Below are positions 55,429 through 64,000 of a stretch of DNA of 64,000 nucleotides, piece by piece; the stretch's first letter is position 1, and every line of letters begins with the position of its first letter. Below the pieces are notes generated by a model. The model saw only the letters and a list, made by a program, of their open reading frames with translations, made no database searches and had not been told where the DNA came from. The stretch covers positions 2,542,001 to 2,606,000 of the forward strand of contig NZ_CP098732.1 in NCBI RefSeq assembly GCF_023824315.1. The letters are read 5' to 3'. The DNA is from Acinetobacter tibetensis (GTDB lineage Bacteria; Pseudomonadota; Gammaproteobacteria; Pseudomonadales; Moraxellaceae). The position numbers and the translations under genes are program-made.

Positions 55429-58400
55429 CTAAAGGACAATCACCCCCATACCATTCACAATATCATTATCTACAAATACTGTGTTTGCACCGAGCGTATA
55501 TTGCGTCATCGTTACACCATTAATGGTAGATTCTGCGCCTTTAATCGCGCCAATCATTTGTACCTGATCATGCGAATCACCAAAAATTTGTAGTGTATTT
55601 GATCCAGTAACTTCCAGAACATCAGCGGCAGTCAACGTTAATTTCGAACCTTCTGCACCATTACCCAAATCGATATGTTCAATGTTGGTAATATTATTCG
55701 ATGTCGTTAAATCTAAATCTATGCCACCCAATAACGTTAAAGTATCTGTATCCGCACCACCATCAATAGAAATAAAGCCTGTACCTGAAATGATAATCAC
55801 GTCATTACCATTACCACCAGTGAAAGTATCGGCACCATTGCCATCAATCAACAGGTCATTACCATCACCACCATTTAAGATGTCATTCCCTGCACCGCCA
55901 CGGAGTAAGTCATTTCCAGAACTACCATTTAGCGTATCATCACCATCGTAGCCATAGAGACGCTCATGAATGGTGCCAGATGCACTATTGTTTAAAGTAT
56001 CATTTGCTGAAGTTCCTTGAATAATATCAGGATTTTCTCCAGACCCTAACAAGTTCTGCAGTACCTGAGCATTCAGTAACGATGAGAAACTGTCTGAATC
56101 TGTTGCACCGTAACTATCGGTTGCAGTCACAGTAAAACTACCCAAGGCGCTCACACTCAAACCCGTAACCAAACTGAGTAAATTTATATCGGAATTGAGC
56201 TGAATCGTGGCTAATAATTCATTCACAGCTAAATTATCAATATTTCCACCATCTGCAGCTGTAATGGTTATTGTTGACGTTGCTCCTACCAACCCCAATA
56301 CACCCGATGTATTATTAATATGAATTTCGAGCCCTAAATCTGCGGCTAATTGAGCAGAAGCAGAGAAACTAAGACTTCCTAAATTTACCGTGAGTAGACC
56401 ATTAAATTCCACCTCTACCGAACGTAAATTTTGGTTAGCATCGACCGCAATAAAAGCCTGTTGATTCAAGTCAATGATGCCAAGCGCATCTACACCAATT
56501 AAGCCCAGCAAAGTTGCATCGGCAGCTTGTGCAATCGGTGCTACATTCGGTTGTGTTGAGGTAGATGGTGAAGTTGAGTCAAAGGTGATATTGGTTGAAG
56601 CAGTATCACCATCATTATCTACTATCACTACATCAAAAGATGAGGAACCATTTAAGTCCGTGTTCGTGGTTTCCTGGTCTACCAAGAGGTTTCCATTTTT
56701 AAGTAAATTCGAAATAATCTCTTGCTGAGTGGTATAGCTACCCACTAAATCTACATTCGTAAATGTAATGTGCTGATCAGAAGTTGTTGCAGGTGTTGCA
56801 GCCGAAAGCGTACCCGCGGTATTGATATAAAGAATTGTATTGGTACCATCAAAGACAAAGTATAAATAATTTGCCAAGTTTCCAATACTTGTACCCTTCG
56901 CCAATTCACCGACCAATAAGCCACGTAAGTCGAGAATATCCCCTCCACCCGCAACAGGTTGTTTAGAAAAGTCAGTAATGGTATCTACGGCTGGTGCCAC
57001 AACAGTCCCCTGATCACCTTTCTCCCAAAGGAAAGTGTCATTGCCTGAGCCACCTGTAAGTGTGTCACTTCCTGTACCACCACTTAAAATATCATTTCCT
57101 GAGCCACCTGAAAGCGTATCAGTCCCAGCTCCACCACGAAGTAAATCATTCCCTTGGTTACCCGTTAAATTATCATTGTCGGCGTAACCATATAAACGAT
57201 CATCACCATTGGTTCCATTGAGCGTATTTGTAGCACTTGTGCCCTCTACCACACCTGCTGGGTCGTTACTCGGATCTAATAGACTTACACCAAGCAAATC
57301 AGTATAAGAAGTGCTAGAAGTCACGGGTTGACTATCTGTTGCAGAAATAGAAATTGTCGGTGCTAGACCTAGTGATACTAGATCTATACCATATTGATGA
57401 ACGTAAACAGTTGCTAAAAATTCATTCAATTTAAAGTTATCAATTGGCCCACCATCCAAAGATGTGATTGTCAGTTTTGAATAAGATTGGGTTGTAAGTG
57501 TAGGGATACCTAAAACATCAACGACAAGAATGTTATTCTCTTCTACAACCTTTATTCCAAACTCTGCTGCCATAGCAGTTGACCAGTCCAATTTATAATA
57601 ATTACCTAAACCAACACTAATGACTGAGTTTGCATTGACTACAACTGATTGAATATCGTTATTCGGATCAACCGCCGTTAAAAGTTGGTTAGTACCAATC
57701 CCGATCAAATCTAAGGCCTCTGCATTTACCAGCCCTAACAGACTGGCTGATTTATTAATGCCTACAATCGGTGCTTGAGCTGCTGTTGTTATCACTAATG
57801 AGGAATAACTGTAATGCCCCGTCAACATATCTACGACCAGAACTTCACCCGTGCCTTTGTTGATGGTTAACTCATCATTTACAGCATTAAAGCTATAAGT
57901 AATTGAGCCAGCCAATCCTGAAGCTGAAACCGAATCTGTTGTAGATGAATAGGTTAAAGTGTAACCATCAACCGAGATACTTTGCACATGACCATGATCT
58001 GCACCATAACTTACAACTAAATCTCCTTCTATAGCCGCAGGTTGGACATCGACATTATGTATGCTACTAGGCGCGGCAATTGGTGAATCATCTTCAACAT
58101 TAATGACTAAAGTTGAATTGGTTGTTCCAACAGCATCAGTAGAGGCAATGGTAAAACCAAGACCTAAAATGTTTTCAAGTGAAGCAATTGAATGGTCTAT
58201 CGGTTGTTTCAAGGTAAAGGTGTAAGCCCCTAAAGTTGAAAGTGTCAGTACCGCGACCTCTTTACCTCCCGCACTTCCTGTTAATGTATAAACGCCTGCC
58301 GTAATCGAACCACTCCAACTCACTGGCTGCCCACCAGAAGTAATACCCGATGGACCAGTTACAGCCACATTAGTTAAATTACCAAGATTTAAAGTTCCTG

Positions 58401-61400
58401 ATACCATTGTTGAATTTGTTGTATCTTCAGGATTACCAACAGCATCAGCATTTGCACCTGTCAACCCTTCTTCTGAGACAGAGACAGTCACAACATCGCC
58501 TTTTGCGGTATCACTATCGATTTCCAAATAAGATGTAATATCATAACCATAAGCTGTTACTAAACTTCCATCTTTTACTGCATCTTGTCCAATGGTAACC
58601 ACGCCAGTACTTGTATTTAAACTTACACCCGTTGGAGCTGGATCATCAAAATACCATGTACCATCTAGTGCTTGTGATACAGTCACTATTTGTGAATTAT
58701 TATTTTCATCTGTAAAAGTAATGTCTTGATGGACGTTATCTGCACCTGGAGTCACAGTGACTGAACCATCATCTAATGCAACGACATCAGGTGCATCGGC
58801 TGCATTTGGATTCAGGTCATCAGCCAATGCCGTGTCATTGTCGCTCGCGCTGTTGTTGTATTGGTCCGTCCCCTCTGCGCTCACGAGACTGCCGTCTTTG
58901 ACTGCATCACGCCCAATACTGACCACACCAGTACTTGGATCTATGCTGACGCCTGTCGGGGTTGTAGCCAAACTCCAAGTGCCATCCGCGGCTTTGGTCG
59001 CCGTCAGGGTCACGAGTGTATCGCTTTCATTGGTGTAGCTGATCACCTGTTGGACGTTGTCCGCTCCCGGGGTTGAGGTGACTGCACCACCTGGCAAAGC
59101 CACGACATCAGGTGCATCGGCTGTATTTAGGGTGATGTCATCTGTTTTTGCGGTATCACTGTCTGTCTCGCTGTTGTTGTATTGGTCGGTGCCGACTGAG
59201 GTCACCACACTGCCGTCTTTGACCGCATTCATCCCCAGCGTGATGACACCAGTACTTGGATCTATGCTGACGCCTGTCGGGGTTGTAGCCAAACTCCAAG
59301 TGCCATCCGCGGCTTTGGTGGCCGTCAGGGTCACGAGTGTATCGCTTTCATTGGTGTAGCTGATCACCTGTTGGACGTTGTCCGCTCCCGGGGTTGAGGT
59401 GACTGCACCACCTGGCAAAGCCACGACATCAGGTGCATCGGCTGTATTTAGGGTGATGTCATCTGTTTTTGCGGTATCACTGTCTGTCTCGCTGTTGTTG
59501 TATTGGTCGGTGCCGACTGAGGTCACCACACTGCCGTCTTTGACCGCATTCATCCCCAGCGTGATGACACCAGTACTTGGATCTATGCTGACGCCTGTCG
59601 GGGTTGTAGCCAAACTCCAAGTGCCATCCGCGGCTTTGGTGGCCGTCAGGGTCACGGGGGTATCGCTTTCATTGGTGTAGCTGATCACCTGTTGGACGTT
59701 GTCCGCTCCCGGGGTTGAGGTGACTGCACCACCTGGCAAAGCCACGACATCAGGTGCATCGGCTGTATTTAGGGTGATGTCATCTGTTTTTGCGGTATCA
59801 CTGTCTGTCTCGCTGTTGTTGTATTGGTCGGTGCCGACTGAGGTCACCACACTGCCGTCTTTGACCGCATCACGCCCAATACTGACCACACCAGTACTTG
59901 GATCTATGCTGACGCCTGTCGGGGTTGTAGCCAAACTCCAAGTGCCATCCGCGGCTTTGGTGGCCGTCAGGGTCACGAGTGTATCGCTTTCATTGGTGTA
60001 GCTGATCACCTGTTGGACGTTGTCCGCTCCCGGGGTTGAGGTGACTGCACCACCTGGCAAAGCCACGACATCAGGTGCATCGGCTGTATTTAGGGTGATG
60101 TCATCTGTTTTTGCGGTATCACTGTCTGTCTCGCTGTTGTTGTATTGGTCCGTCCCCTCTGCGCTCACGACACTGCCATCTTTGACCGCATTCATCCCCA
60201 GCGTGATGACACCAGTACTTGGATCTATGCTGACGCCTGTCGGGGTTGTAGCCAAACTCCAAGTGCCATCCGCGGCTTTGGTCGCCGTCAGGGTCACGGG
60301 GGTATCGCTTTCATTGGTGTAGCTGATCACCTGTTGGACGTTGTCCGCTCCCGGGGTTGAGGTGACTGCACCACCTGGCAAAGCCACGACATCAGGTGCA
60401 TCGGCTGTATTTAGGGTGATGTCATCTGTTTTTGCGGTATCACTGTCTGTCTCGCTGTTGTTGTATTGGTCGGTGCCGACTGAGGTCACCACACTGCCGT
60501 CTTTGACCGCATCACGCCCAATACTGACCACACCAGTACTTGGATCTATGCTGACGCCTGTCGGGGTTGTAGCCAAACTCCAAGTGCCATCCGCGGCTTT
60601 GGTCGCCGTCAGGGTCACGAGTGTATCGCTTTCATTGGTGTAGCTGATCACCTGTTGGACGTTGTCCGCTCCCGGGGTTGAGGTGACTGCACCACCTGGC
60701 AAAGCCACGACATCAGGTGCATCGGCTGTATTTAGGGTGATGTCATCTGTTTTTGCGGTATCACTGTCTGTCTCGCTGTTGTTGTATTGGTCGGTGCCGA
60801 CTGAGGTCACCACACTGCCGTCTTTGACCGCATCACGCCCAATACTGACCACACCAGTACTTGGATCTATGCTGACGCCTGTCGGGGTTGTAGCCAAACT
60901 CCAAGTGCCATCCGCGGCTTTGGTCGCCGTCAGGGTCACGAGTGTATCGCTTTCATTGGTGTAGCTGATCACCTGTTGGACGTTGTCCGCTCCCGGGGTT
61001 GAGGTGACTGCACCACCTGGCAAAGCCACGACATCAGGTGCATCGGCTGTATTTAGGGTGATGTCATCTGTTTTTGCGGTATCACTGTCTGTCTCGCTGT
61101 TGTTGTATTGGTCGGTGCCGACTGAGGTCACCACACTGCCGTCTTTGACCGCATCACGCCCAATACTGACCACACCAGTACTTGGATCTATGCTGACGCC
61201 TGTCGGGGTTGTAGCCAAACTCCAAGTGCCATCCGCGGCTTTGGTCGCCGTCAGGGTCACGAGTGTATCGCTTTCATTGGTGTAGCTGATCACCTGTTGG
61301 ACGTTGTCCGCTCCCGGGGTTGAGGTGACTGCACCACCTGGCAAAGCCACGACATCAGGTGCATCGGCTGTATTTAGGGTGATGTCATCTGTTTTTGCGG

Positions 61401-64000
61401 TATCACTGTCTGTCTCGCTGTTGTTGTATTGGTCGGTGCCGACTGAGGTCACCACACTGCCGTCTTTGACCGCATCACGCCCAATACTGACCACACCAGT
61501 ACTTGGATCTATGCTGACGCCTGTCGGGGTTGTAGCCAAACTCCAAGTGCCATCCGCGGCCTTGGTCGCCGTCAGGGTCACGAGTGTATCGCTTTCATTG
61601 GTGTAGCTGATCACCTGTTGGACGTTGTCCGCTCCCGGGGTTGAGGTGACTGCACCACCTGGCAAAGCCACGACATCAGGTGCATCGGCTGTATTTAGGG
61701 TGATGTCATCTGTTTTTGCGGTATCACTGTCTGTCTCGCTGTTGTTGTATTGGTCGGTGCCGACTGAGGTCACCACACTGCCGTCTTTGACCGCATCACG
61801 CCCAATACTGACCACACCAGTACTTGGATCTATGCTGACGCCTGTCGGGGTTGTAGCCAAACTCCAAGTGCCATCCGCGGCCTTGGTCGCCGTCAGGGTC
61901 ACGAGTGTATCGCTTTCATTGGTGTAGCTGATCACCTGTTGGACGTTGTCCGCTCCCGGGGTTGAGGTGACTGCACCACCTGGCAAAGCCACGACATCAG
62001 GTGCATCGGCTGTATTTAGGGTGATGTCATCTGTTTTTGCGGTATCACTGTCTGTCTCGCTGTTATTGTATTGGTCGGTGCCCTCTGCGCTCACGACACT
62101 GCCGTCTTTGACTGCATCCATCCCCAGCGTGATGACACCAGTGCTTGGATCTATGCTGACGCCTGTCGGGGTTGTAGCCAAACTCCAAGTGCCATCCGCG
62201 GCCTTGGTCGCCGTCAGGGTCACGAGTGTATCGCTTTCATTGGTGTAGCTGATCACCTGTTGGACGTTGTCCGCTCCCGGGGTTGAGGTGACTGCACCAC
62301 CTGGCAAAGCCACGACATCAGGTGCATCGGCTGTATTTAGGGTGATGTCATCTGTTTTTGCGGTATCACTGTCTGTCTCGCTGTTGTTGTATTGGTCGGT
62401 GCCGACTGAGGTCACCACACTGCCGTCTTTGACCGCATCACGCCCAATACTGACCACACCAGTACTTGGATCTATGCTGACGCCTGTCGGGGTTGTAGCC
62501 AAACTCCAAGTGCCATCCGCGGCTTTGGTCGCCGTCAGGGTCACGAGTGTATCGCTTTCATTGGTGTAGCTGATCACCTGTTGGACGTTGTCCGCTCCCG
62601 GGGTTGAGGTGACTGCACCACCTGGCAAAGCCACGACATCAGGTGCATCGGCTGTATTTAGGGTGATGTCATCTGTTTTTGCGGTATCACTGTCTGTCTC
62701 GCTGTTGTTGTATTGGTCGGTGCCGACTGAGGTCACCACACTGCCGTCTTTGACCGCATCACGCCCAATACTGACCACACCAGTACTTGGATCTATGCTG
62801 ACGCCTGTCGGGGTTGTAGCCAAACTCCAAGTGCCATCCGCGGCTTTGGTCGCCGTCAGGGTCACGAGTGTATCGCTTTCATTGGTGTAGCTGATCACCT
62901 GTTGGACGTTGTCCGCTCCCGGGGTTGAGGTGACTGCACCACCTGGCAAAGCCACGACATCAGGTGCATCGGCTGTATTTAGGGTGATGTCATCTGTTTT
63001 TGCGGTATCACTGTCTGTCTCGCTGTTGTTGTATTGGTCGGTGCCGACTGAGGTCACCACACTGCCGTCTTTGACCGCATCACGCCCAATACTGACCACA
63101 CCAGTACTTGGATCTATGCTGACGCCTGTCGGGGTTGTAGCCAAACTCCAAGTGCCATCCGCGGCCTTGGTCGCCGTCAGGGTCACGAGTGTATCGCTTT
63201 CATTGGTGTAGCTGATCACCTGTTGGACGTTGTCCGCTCCCGGGGTTGAGGTGACTGCACCACCTGGCAAAGCCACGACATCAGGTGCATCGGCTGTATT
63301 TAGGGTGATGTCATCTGTTTTTGCGGTATCACTGTCTGTCTCGCTGTTGTTGTATTGGTCGGTGCCCTCTGCGCTCACGACACTGCCGTCTTTGACTGCA
63401 TCCATCCCCAGCGTGATGACACCAGTGCTTGGATCTATGCTGACGCCTGTCGGGGTTGTAGCCAAACTCCAAGTGCCATCCGCGGCTTTGGTGGCCGTCA
63501 GGGTCACGAGTGTATCGCTTTCATTGGTGTAGCTGATCACCTGTTGGACGTTGTCCGCTCCCGGGGTTGAGGTGACTGCACCACCTGGCAAAGCCACGAC
63601 ATCAGGTGCATCGGCTGTATTTAGGGTGATGTCATCTGTTTTTGCGGTATCACTGTCTGTCTCGCTGTTGTTGTATTGGTCCGTCCCCTCTGCGCTCACG
63701 ACACTGCCATCTTTGACCGCATTCATCCCCAGCGTGATGACACCAGTACTTGGATCTATGCTGACGCCTGTCGGGGTTGTAGCCAAACTCCAAGTGCCAT
63801 CCGCGGCTTTGGTGGCCGTCAGGGTCACGAGTGTATCGCTTTCATTGGTGTAGCTGATCACCTGTTGGACGTTGTCCGCTCCCGGGGTTGAGGTGACTGC
63901 ACCACCTGGCAAAGCCACGACATCAGGTGCATCGGCTGTATTTAGGGTGATGTCATCTGTTTTTGCGGTATCACTGTCTGTCTCGCTGTTGTTGTATTGG
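55429..64000 (-). CDS. Giant repetitive RTX/Bap-like adhesin, 5' end beyond the window
   Basis: The frame is open from the stop at 55429 to the right edge, about 2857 codons, with no start inside the window. From N to C: at least fifteen 107-residue Ig-like repeats (59057-63871) beginning about ADAPDVVALPGGAVTSTPGA; two diverged units (about 58415-59056); a T1SS-143-like domain (about 58060-58470); then two copies of an Ig-like region ending in RTX nonapeptides (GG-GNDTL, near 57030-57215 and 55800-55965). After the first RTX block comes DTITDFSKQ with a VCA0849-type secretion-target segment. The protein is therefore probably exported by a type I system, as Bap-type adhesins are, for biofilm or surface attachment. 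The transporter genes are not in the window. Confidence 0.88.
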   Translation of the reverse strand, partial: QYNNSETDSDTAKTDDITLNTADAPDVVALPGGAVTSTPGADNVQQVISYTNESDTLVTLTATKAADGTWSLATTPTGVSIDPSTGVITLGMNAVKDGSVVSAEGTDQYNNSETDSDTAKTDDITLNTADAPDVVALPGGAVTSTPGADNVQQVISYTNESDTLVTLTATKAADGTWSLATTPTGVSIDPSTGVITLGMDAVKDGSVVSAEGTDQYNNSETDSDTAKTDDITLNTADAPDVVALPGGAVTSTPGADNVQQVISYTNESDTLVTLTATKAADGTWSLATTPTGVSIDPSTGVVSIGRDAVKDGSVVTSVGTDQYNNSETDSDTAKTDDITLNTADAPDVVALPGGAVTSTPGADNVQQVISYTNESDTLVTLTATKAADGTWSLATTPTGVSIDPSTGVVSIGRDAVKDGSVVTSVGTDQYNNSETDSDTAKTDDITLNTADAPDVVALPGGAVTSTPGADNVQQVISYTNESDTLVTLTATKAADGTWSLATTPTGVSIDPSTGVVSIGRDAVKDGSVVTSVGTDQYNNSETDSDTAKTDDITLNTADAPDVVALPGGAVTSTPGADNVQQVISYTNESDTLVTLTATKAADGTWSLATTPTGVSIDPSTGVITLGMDAVKDGSVVSAEGTDQYNNSETDSDTAKTDDITLNTADAPDVVALPGGAVTSTPGADNVQQVISYTNESDTLVTLTATKAADGTWSLATTPTGVSIDPSTGVVSIGRDAVKDGSVVTSVGTDQYNNSETDSDTAKTDDITLNTADAPDVVALPGGAVTSTPGADNVQQVISYTNESDTLVTLTATKAADGTWSLATTPTGVSIDPSTGVVSIGRDAVKDGSVVTSVGTDQYNNSETDSDTAKTDDITLNTADAPDVVALPGGAVTSTPGADNVQQVISYTNESDTLVTLTATKAADGTWSLATTPTGVSIDPSTGVVSIGRDAVKDGSVVTSVGTDQYNNSETDSDTAKTDDITLNTADAPDVVALPGGAVTSTPGADNVQQVISYTNESDTLVTLTATKAADGTWSLATTPTGVSIDPSTGVVSIGRDAVKDGSVVTSVGTDQYNNSETDSDTAKTDDITLNTADAPDVVALPGGAVTSTPGADNVQQVISYTNESDTLVTLTATKAADGTWSLATTPTGVSIDPSTGVVSIGRDAVKDGSVVTSVGTDQYNNSETDSDTAKTDDITLNTADAPDVVALPGGAVTSTPGADNVQQVISYTNESDTPVTLTATKAADGTWSLATTPTGVSIDPSTGVITLGMNAVKDGSVVSAEGTDQYNNSETDSDTAKTDDITLNTADAPDVVALPGGAVTSTPGADNVQQVISYTNESDTLVTLTATKAADGTWSLATTPTGVSIDPSTGVVSIGRDAVKDGSVVTSVGTDQYNNSETDSDTAKTDDITLNTADAPDVVALPGGAVTSTPGADNVQQVISYTNESDTPVTLTATKAADGTWSLATTPTGVSIDPSTGVITLGMNAVKDGSVVTSVGTDQYNNSETDSDTAKTDDITLNTADAPDVVALPGGAVTSTPGADNVQQVISYTNESDTLVTLTATKAADGTWSLATTPTGVSIDPSTGVITLGMNAVKDGSVVTSVGTDQYNNSETDSDTAKTDDITLNTADAPDVVALPGGAVTSTPGADNVQQVISYTNESDTLVTLTATKAADGTWSLATTPTGVSIDPSTGVVSIGRDAVKDGSLVSAEGTDQYNNSASDNDTALADDLNPNAADAPDVVALDDGSVTVTPGADNVHQDITFTDENNNSQIVTVSQALDGTWYFDDPAPTGVSLNTSTGVVTIGQDAVKDGSLVTAYGYDITSYLEIDSDTAKGDVVTVSVSEEGLTGANADAVGNPEDTTNSTMVSGTLNLGNLTNVAVTGPSGITSGGQPVSWSGSITAGVYTLTGSAGGKEVAVLTLSTLGAYTFTLKQPIDHSIASLENILGLGFTIASTDAVGTTNSTLVINVEDDSPIAAPSSIHNVDVQPAAIEGDLVVSYGADHGHVQSISVDGYTLTYSSTTDSVSASGLAGSITYSFNAVNDELTINKGTGEVLVVDMLTGHYSYSSLVITTAAQAPIVGINKSASLLGLVNAEALDLIGIGTNQLLTAVDPNNDIQSVVVNANSVISVGLGNYYKLDWSTAMAAEFGIKVVEENNILVVDVLGIPTLTTQSYSKLTITSLDGGPIDNFKLNEFLATVYVHQYGIDLVSLGLAPTISISATDSQPVTSSTSYTDLLGVSLLDPSNDPAGVVEGTSATNTLNGTNGDDRLYGYADNDNLTGNQGNDLLRGGAGTDTLSGGSGNDILSGGTGSDTLTGGSGNDTFLWEKGDQGTVVAPAVDTITDFSKQPVAGGGDILDLRGLLVGELAKGTSIGNLANYLYFVFDGTNTILYINTAGTLSAATPATTSDQHITFTNVDLVGSYTTQQEIISNLLKNGNLLVDQETTNTDLNGSSSFDVVIVDNDGDTASTNITFDSTSPSTSTQPNVAPIAQAADATLLGLIGVDALGIIDLNQQAFIAVDANQNLRSVEVEFNGLLTVNLGSLSFSASAQLAADLGLEIHINNTSGVLGLVGATSTITITAADGGNIDNLAVNELLATIQLNSDINLLSLVTGLSVSALGSFTVTATDSYGATDSDSFSSLLNAQVLQNLLGSGENPDIIQGTSANDTLNNSASGTIHERLYGYDGDDTLNGSSGNDLLRGGAGNDILNGGDGNDLLIDGNGADTFTGGNGNDVIIISGTGFISIDGGADTDTLTLLGGIDLDLTTSNNITNIEHIDLGNGAEGSKLTLTAADVLEVTGSNTLQIFGDSHDQVQMIGAIKGAESTINGVTMTQYTLGANTVFVDNDIVNGMGVIVL
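55800..56550 (-). repeat. C-terminal Ig-like plus RTX module, copy B
   Basis: Starts about VAPIAQAADATLLGLIGVDALGI and runs to GNDLLRGGAGNDILNGGDGND. Its counterpart, copy A (about 57040-57785), starts APIVGINKSASLLGLVNAEALDLI and has the same order: TITAADGGNIDNLAVNELLATIQL matches TITSLDGGPIDNFKLNEFLATVYV, and both end in RLYGY followed by RTX repeats. They are diverged duplicates inside one protein. Confidence 0.7.
57040..57785 (-). repeat. C-terminal Ig-like plus RTX module, copy A
   Basis: The N-terminal member of the duplicated module described for copy B. It is followed by the DTITDFS secretion-target segment, which copy B lacks. Confidence 0.7.
58736..64000 (-). repeat. Tandem array of 321-bp units in the adhesin gene
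   Basis: The unit is 321 bases (107 codons), repeating in register from 58736 to the right edge. Units starting at 59057, 59378, and so on to 63551 (fifteen) are nearly identical even at silent positions; the unit at 58736 is transitional. Differences are confined to a few blocks: VSIGRD versus ITLGM(N/D), VVTSVG versus VVSAEG, SDTLVT versus SDTPVT, and a few silent sites (GGCTTTGG/GGCCTTGG, GTCGCC/GTGGCC). The array is visibly richer in G+C than the neighbouring genes. Confidence 0.95.

Noticed and set aside
58757..63891. Plus-strand open frames of about 100 and 71 codons in every 321-bp unit
   Set aside because: The unit length is divisible by three, so any antisense frame open in one unit is open in all. 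No ribosome sites are seen, and the minus-strand frame clearly encodes the adhesin.
1..64000. CRISPR arrays, toxin-antitoxin or restriction systems
   Set aside because: No direct repeats with unique spacers, and no gene pairs resembling these systems, were seen; the only long tandem repeats are coding.

Overview
The window looks like an Acinetobacter chromosome segment. The bulk is AT-rich (about 40% GC by eye). It carries a BfmR/BfmS two-component pair whose response regulator closely matches the Acinetobacter protein as I remember it, a complete 13-gene nuo operon with fused nuoCD, a nrdA with two ATP-cone-like regions, and an IS982-family insertion sequence. The species cannot be fixed from the sequence alone. 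No rRNA, tRNA or CRISPR array was seen.

Layout. 1-692 is AT-rich and has no gene. 693-2968 (+) is a chromate module, chrB-chrA, with a 12-bp-arm dyad directly before chrB. 3064-10823 (-) is the high-affinity K+ uptake operon kdpABC followed by its own sensor and regulator kdpDE; an 11-bp tandem repeat in front of kdpA is a plausible KdpE operator. 11208-12176 (+) is an exported metallo-hydrolase. 12300-14039 (-) is a three-gene lipoprotein operon (CsgG family, DUF4810, DUF799). Then come a LysE-type exporter, an oleate hydratase, a small lipoprotein, a frameshifted HlyD/EmrA remnant, a PLP-dependent deaminase-like gene and an HI0933-type flavoprotein. 19773-22414 (-) holds three small proteins and a CmpX-type mechanosensitive channel. 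22571-26245 (-) is an ethanolamine permease-EutB-EutC operon. An IS982 element with a 6-bp target duplication sits just upstream of it.

27461-31634 contains a small unknown gene, the divergent fpr/finR pair (ferredoxin-NADP reductase and its LysR regulator), two adjacent cold-shock-domain proteins (one membrane-anchored with an excalibur domain) and upp. 31757-46807 (-) is the respiratory complex I operon nuoA to nuoN, with a hairpin between nuoB and nuoCD. 47337-50190 holds a small unknown gene and bfmRS. 50777-55272 (+) is class Ia ribonucleotide reductase, nrdA and nrdB. Between them lie a palindromic repeat and a 42-residue membrane ORF; upstream are a perfect DnaA box and two NrdR-like boxes 32 bp apart.

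55429-64000 (-) is the 3' part of a giant secreted RTX/Bap-like adhesin that runs off the right edge. It has at least fifteen nearly identical 321-bp (107-residue) repeats built from shuffled sequence cassettes, and a C-terminal region in which an Ig-like plus RTX module is present twice. This adhesin is the most unusual object in the window. The rest is largely core metabolism, with several regulatory sites and small ORFs that automatic annotation would probably miss.
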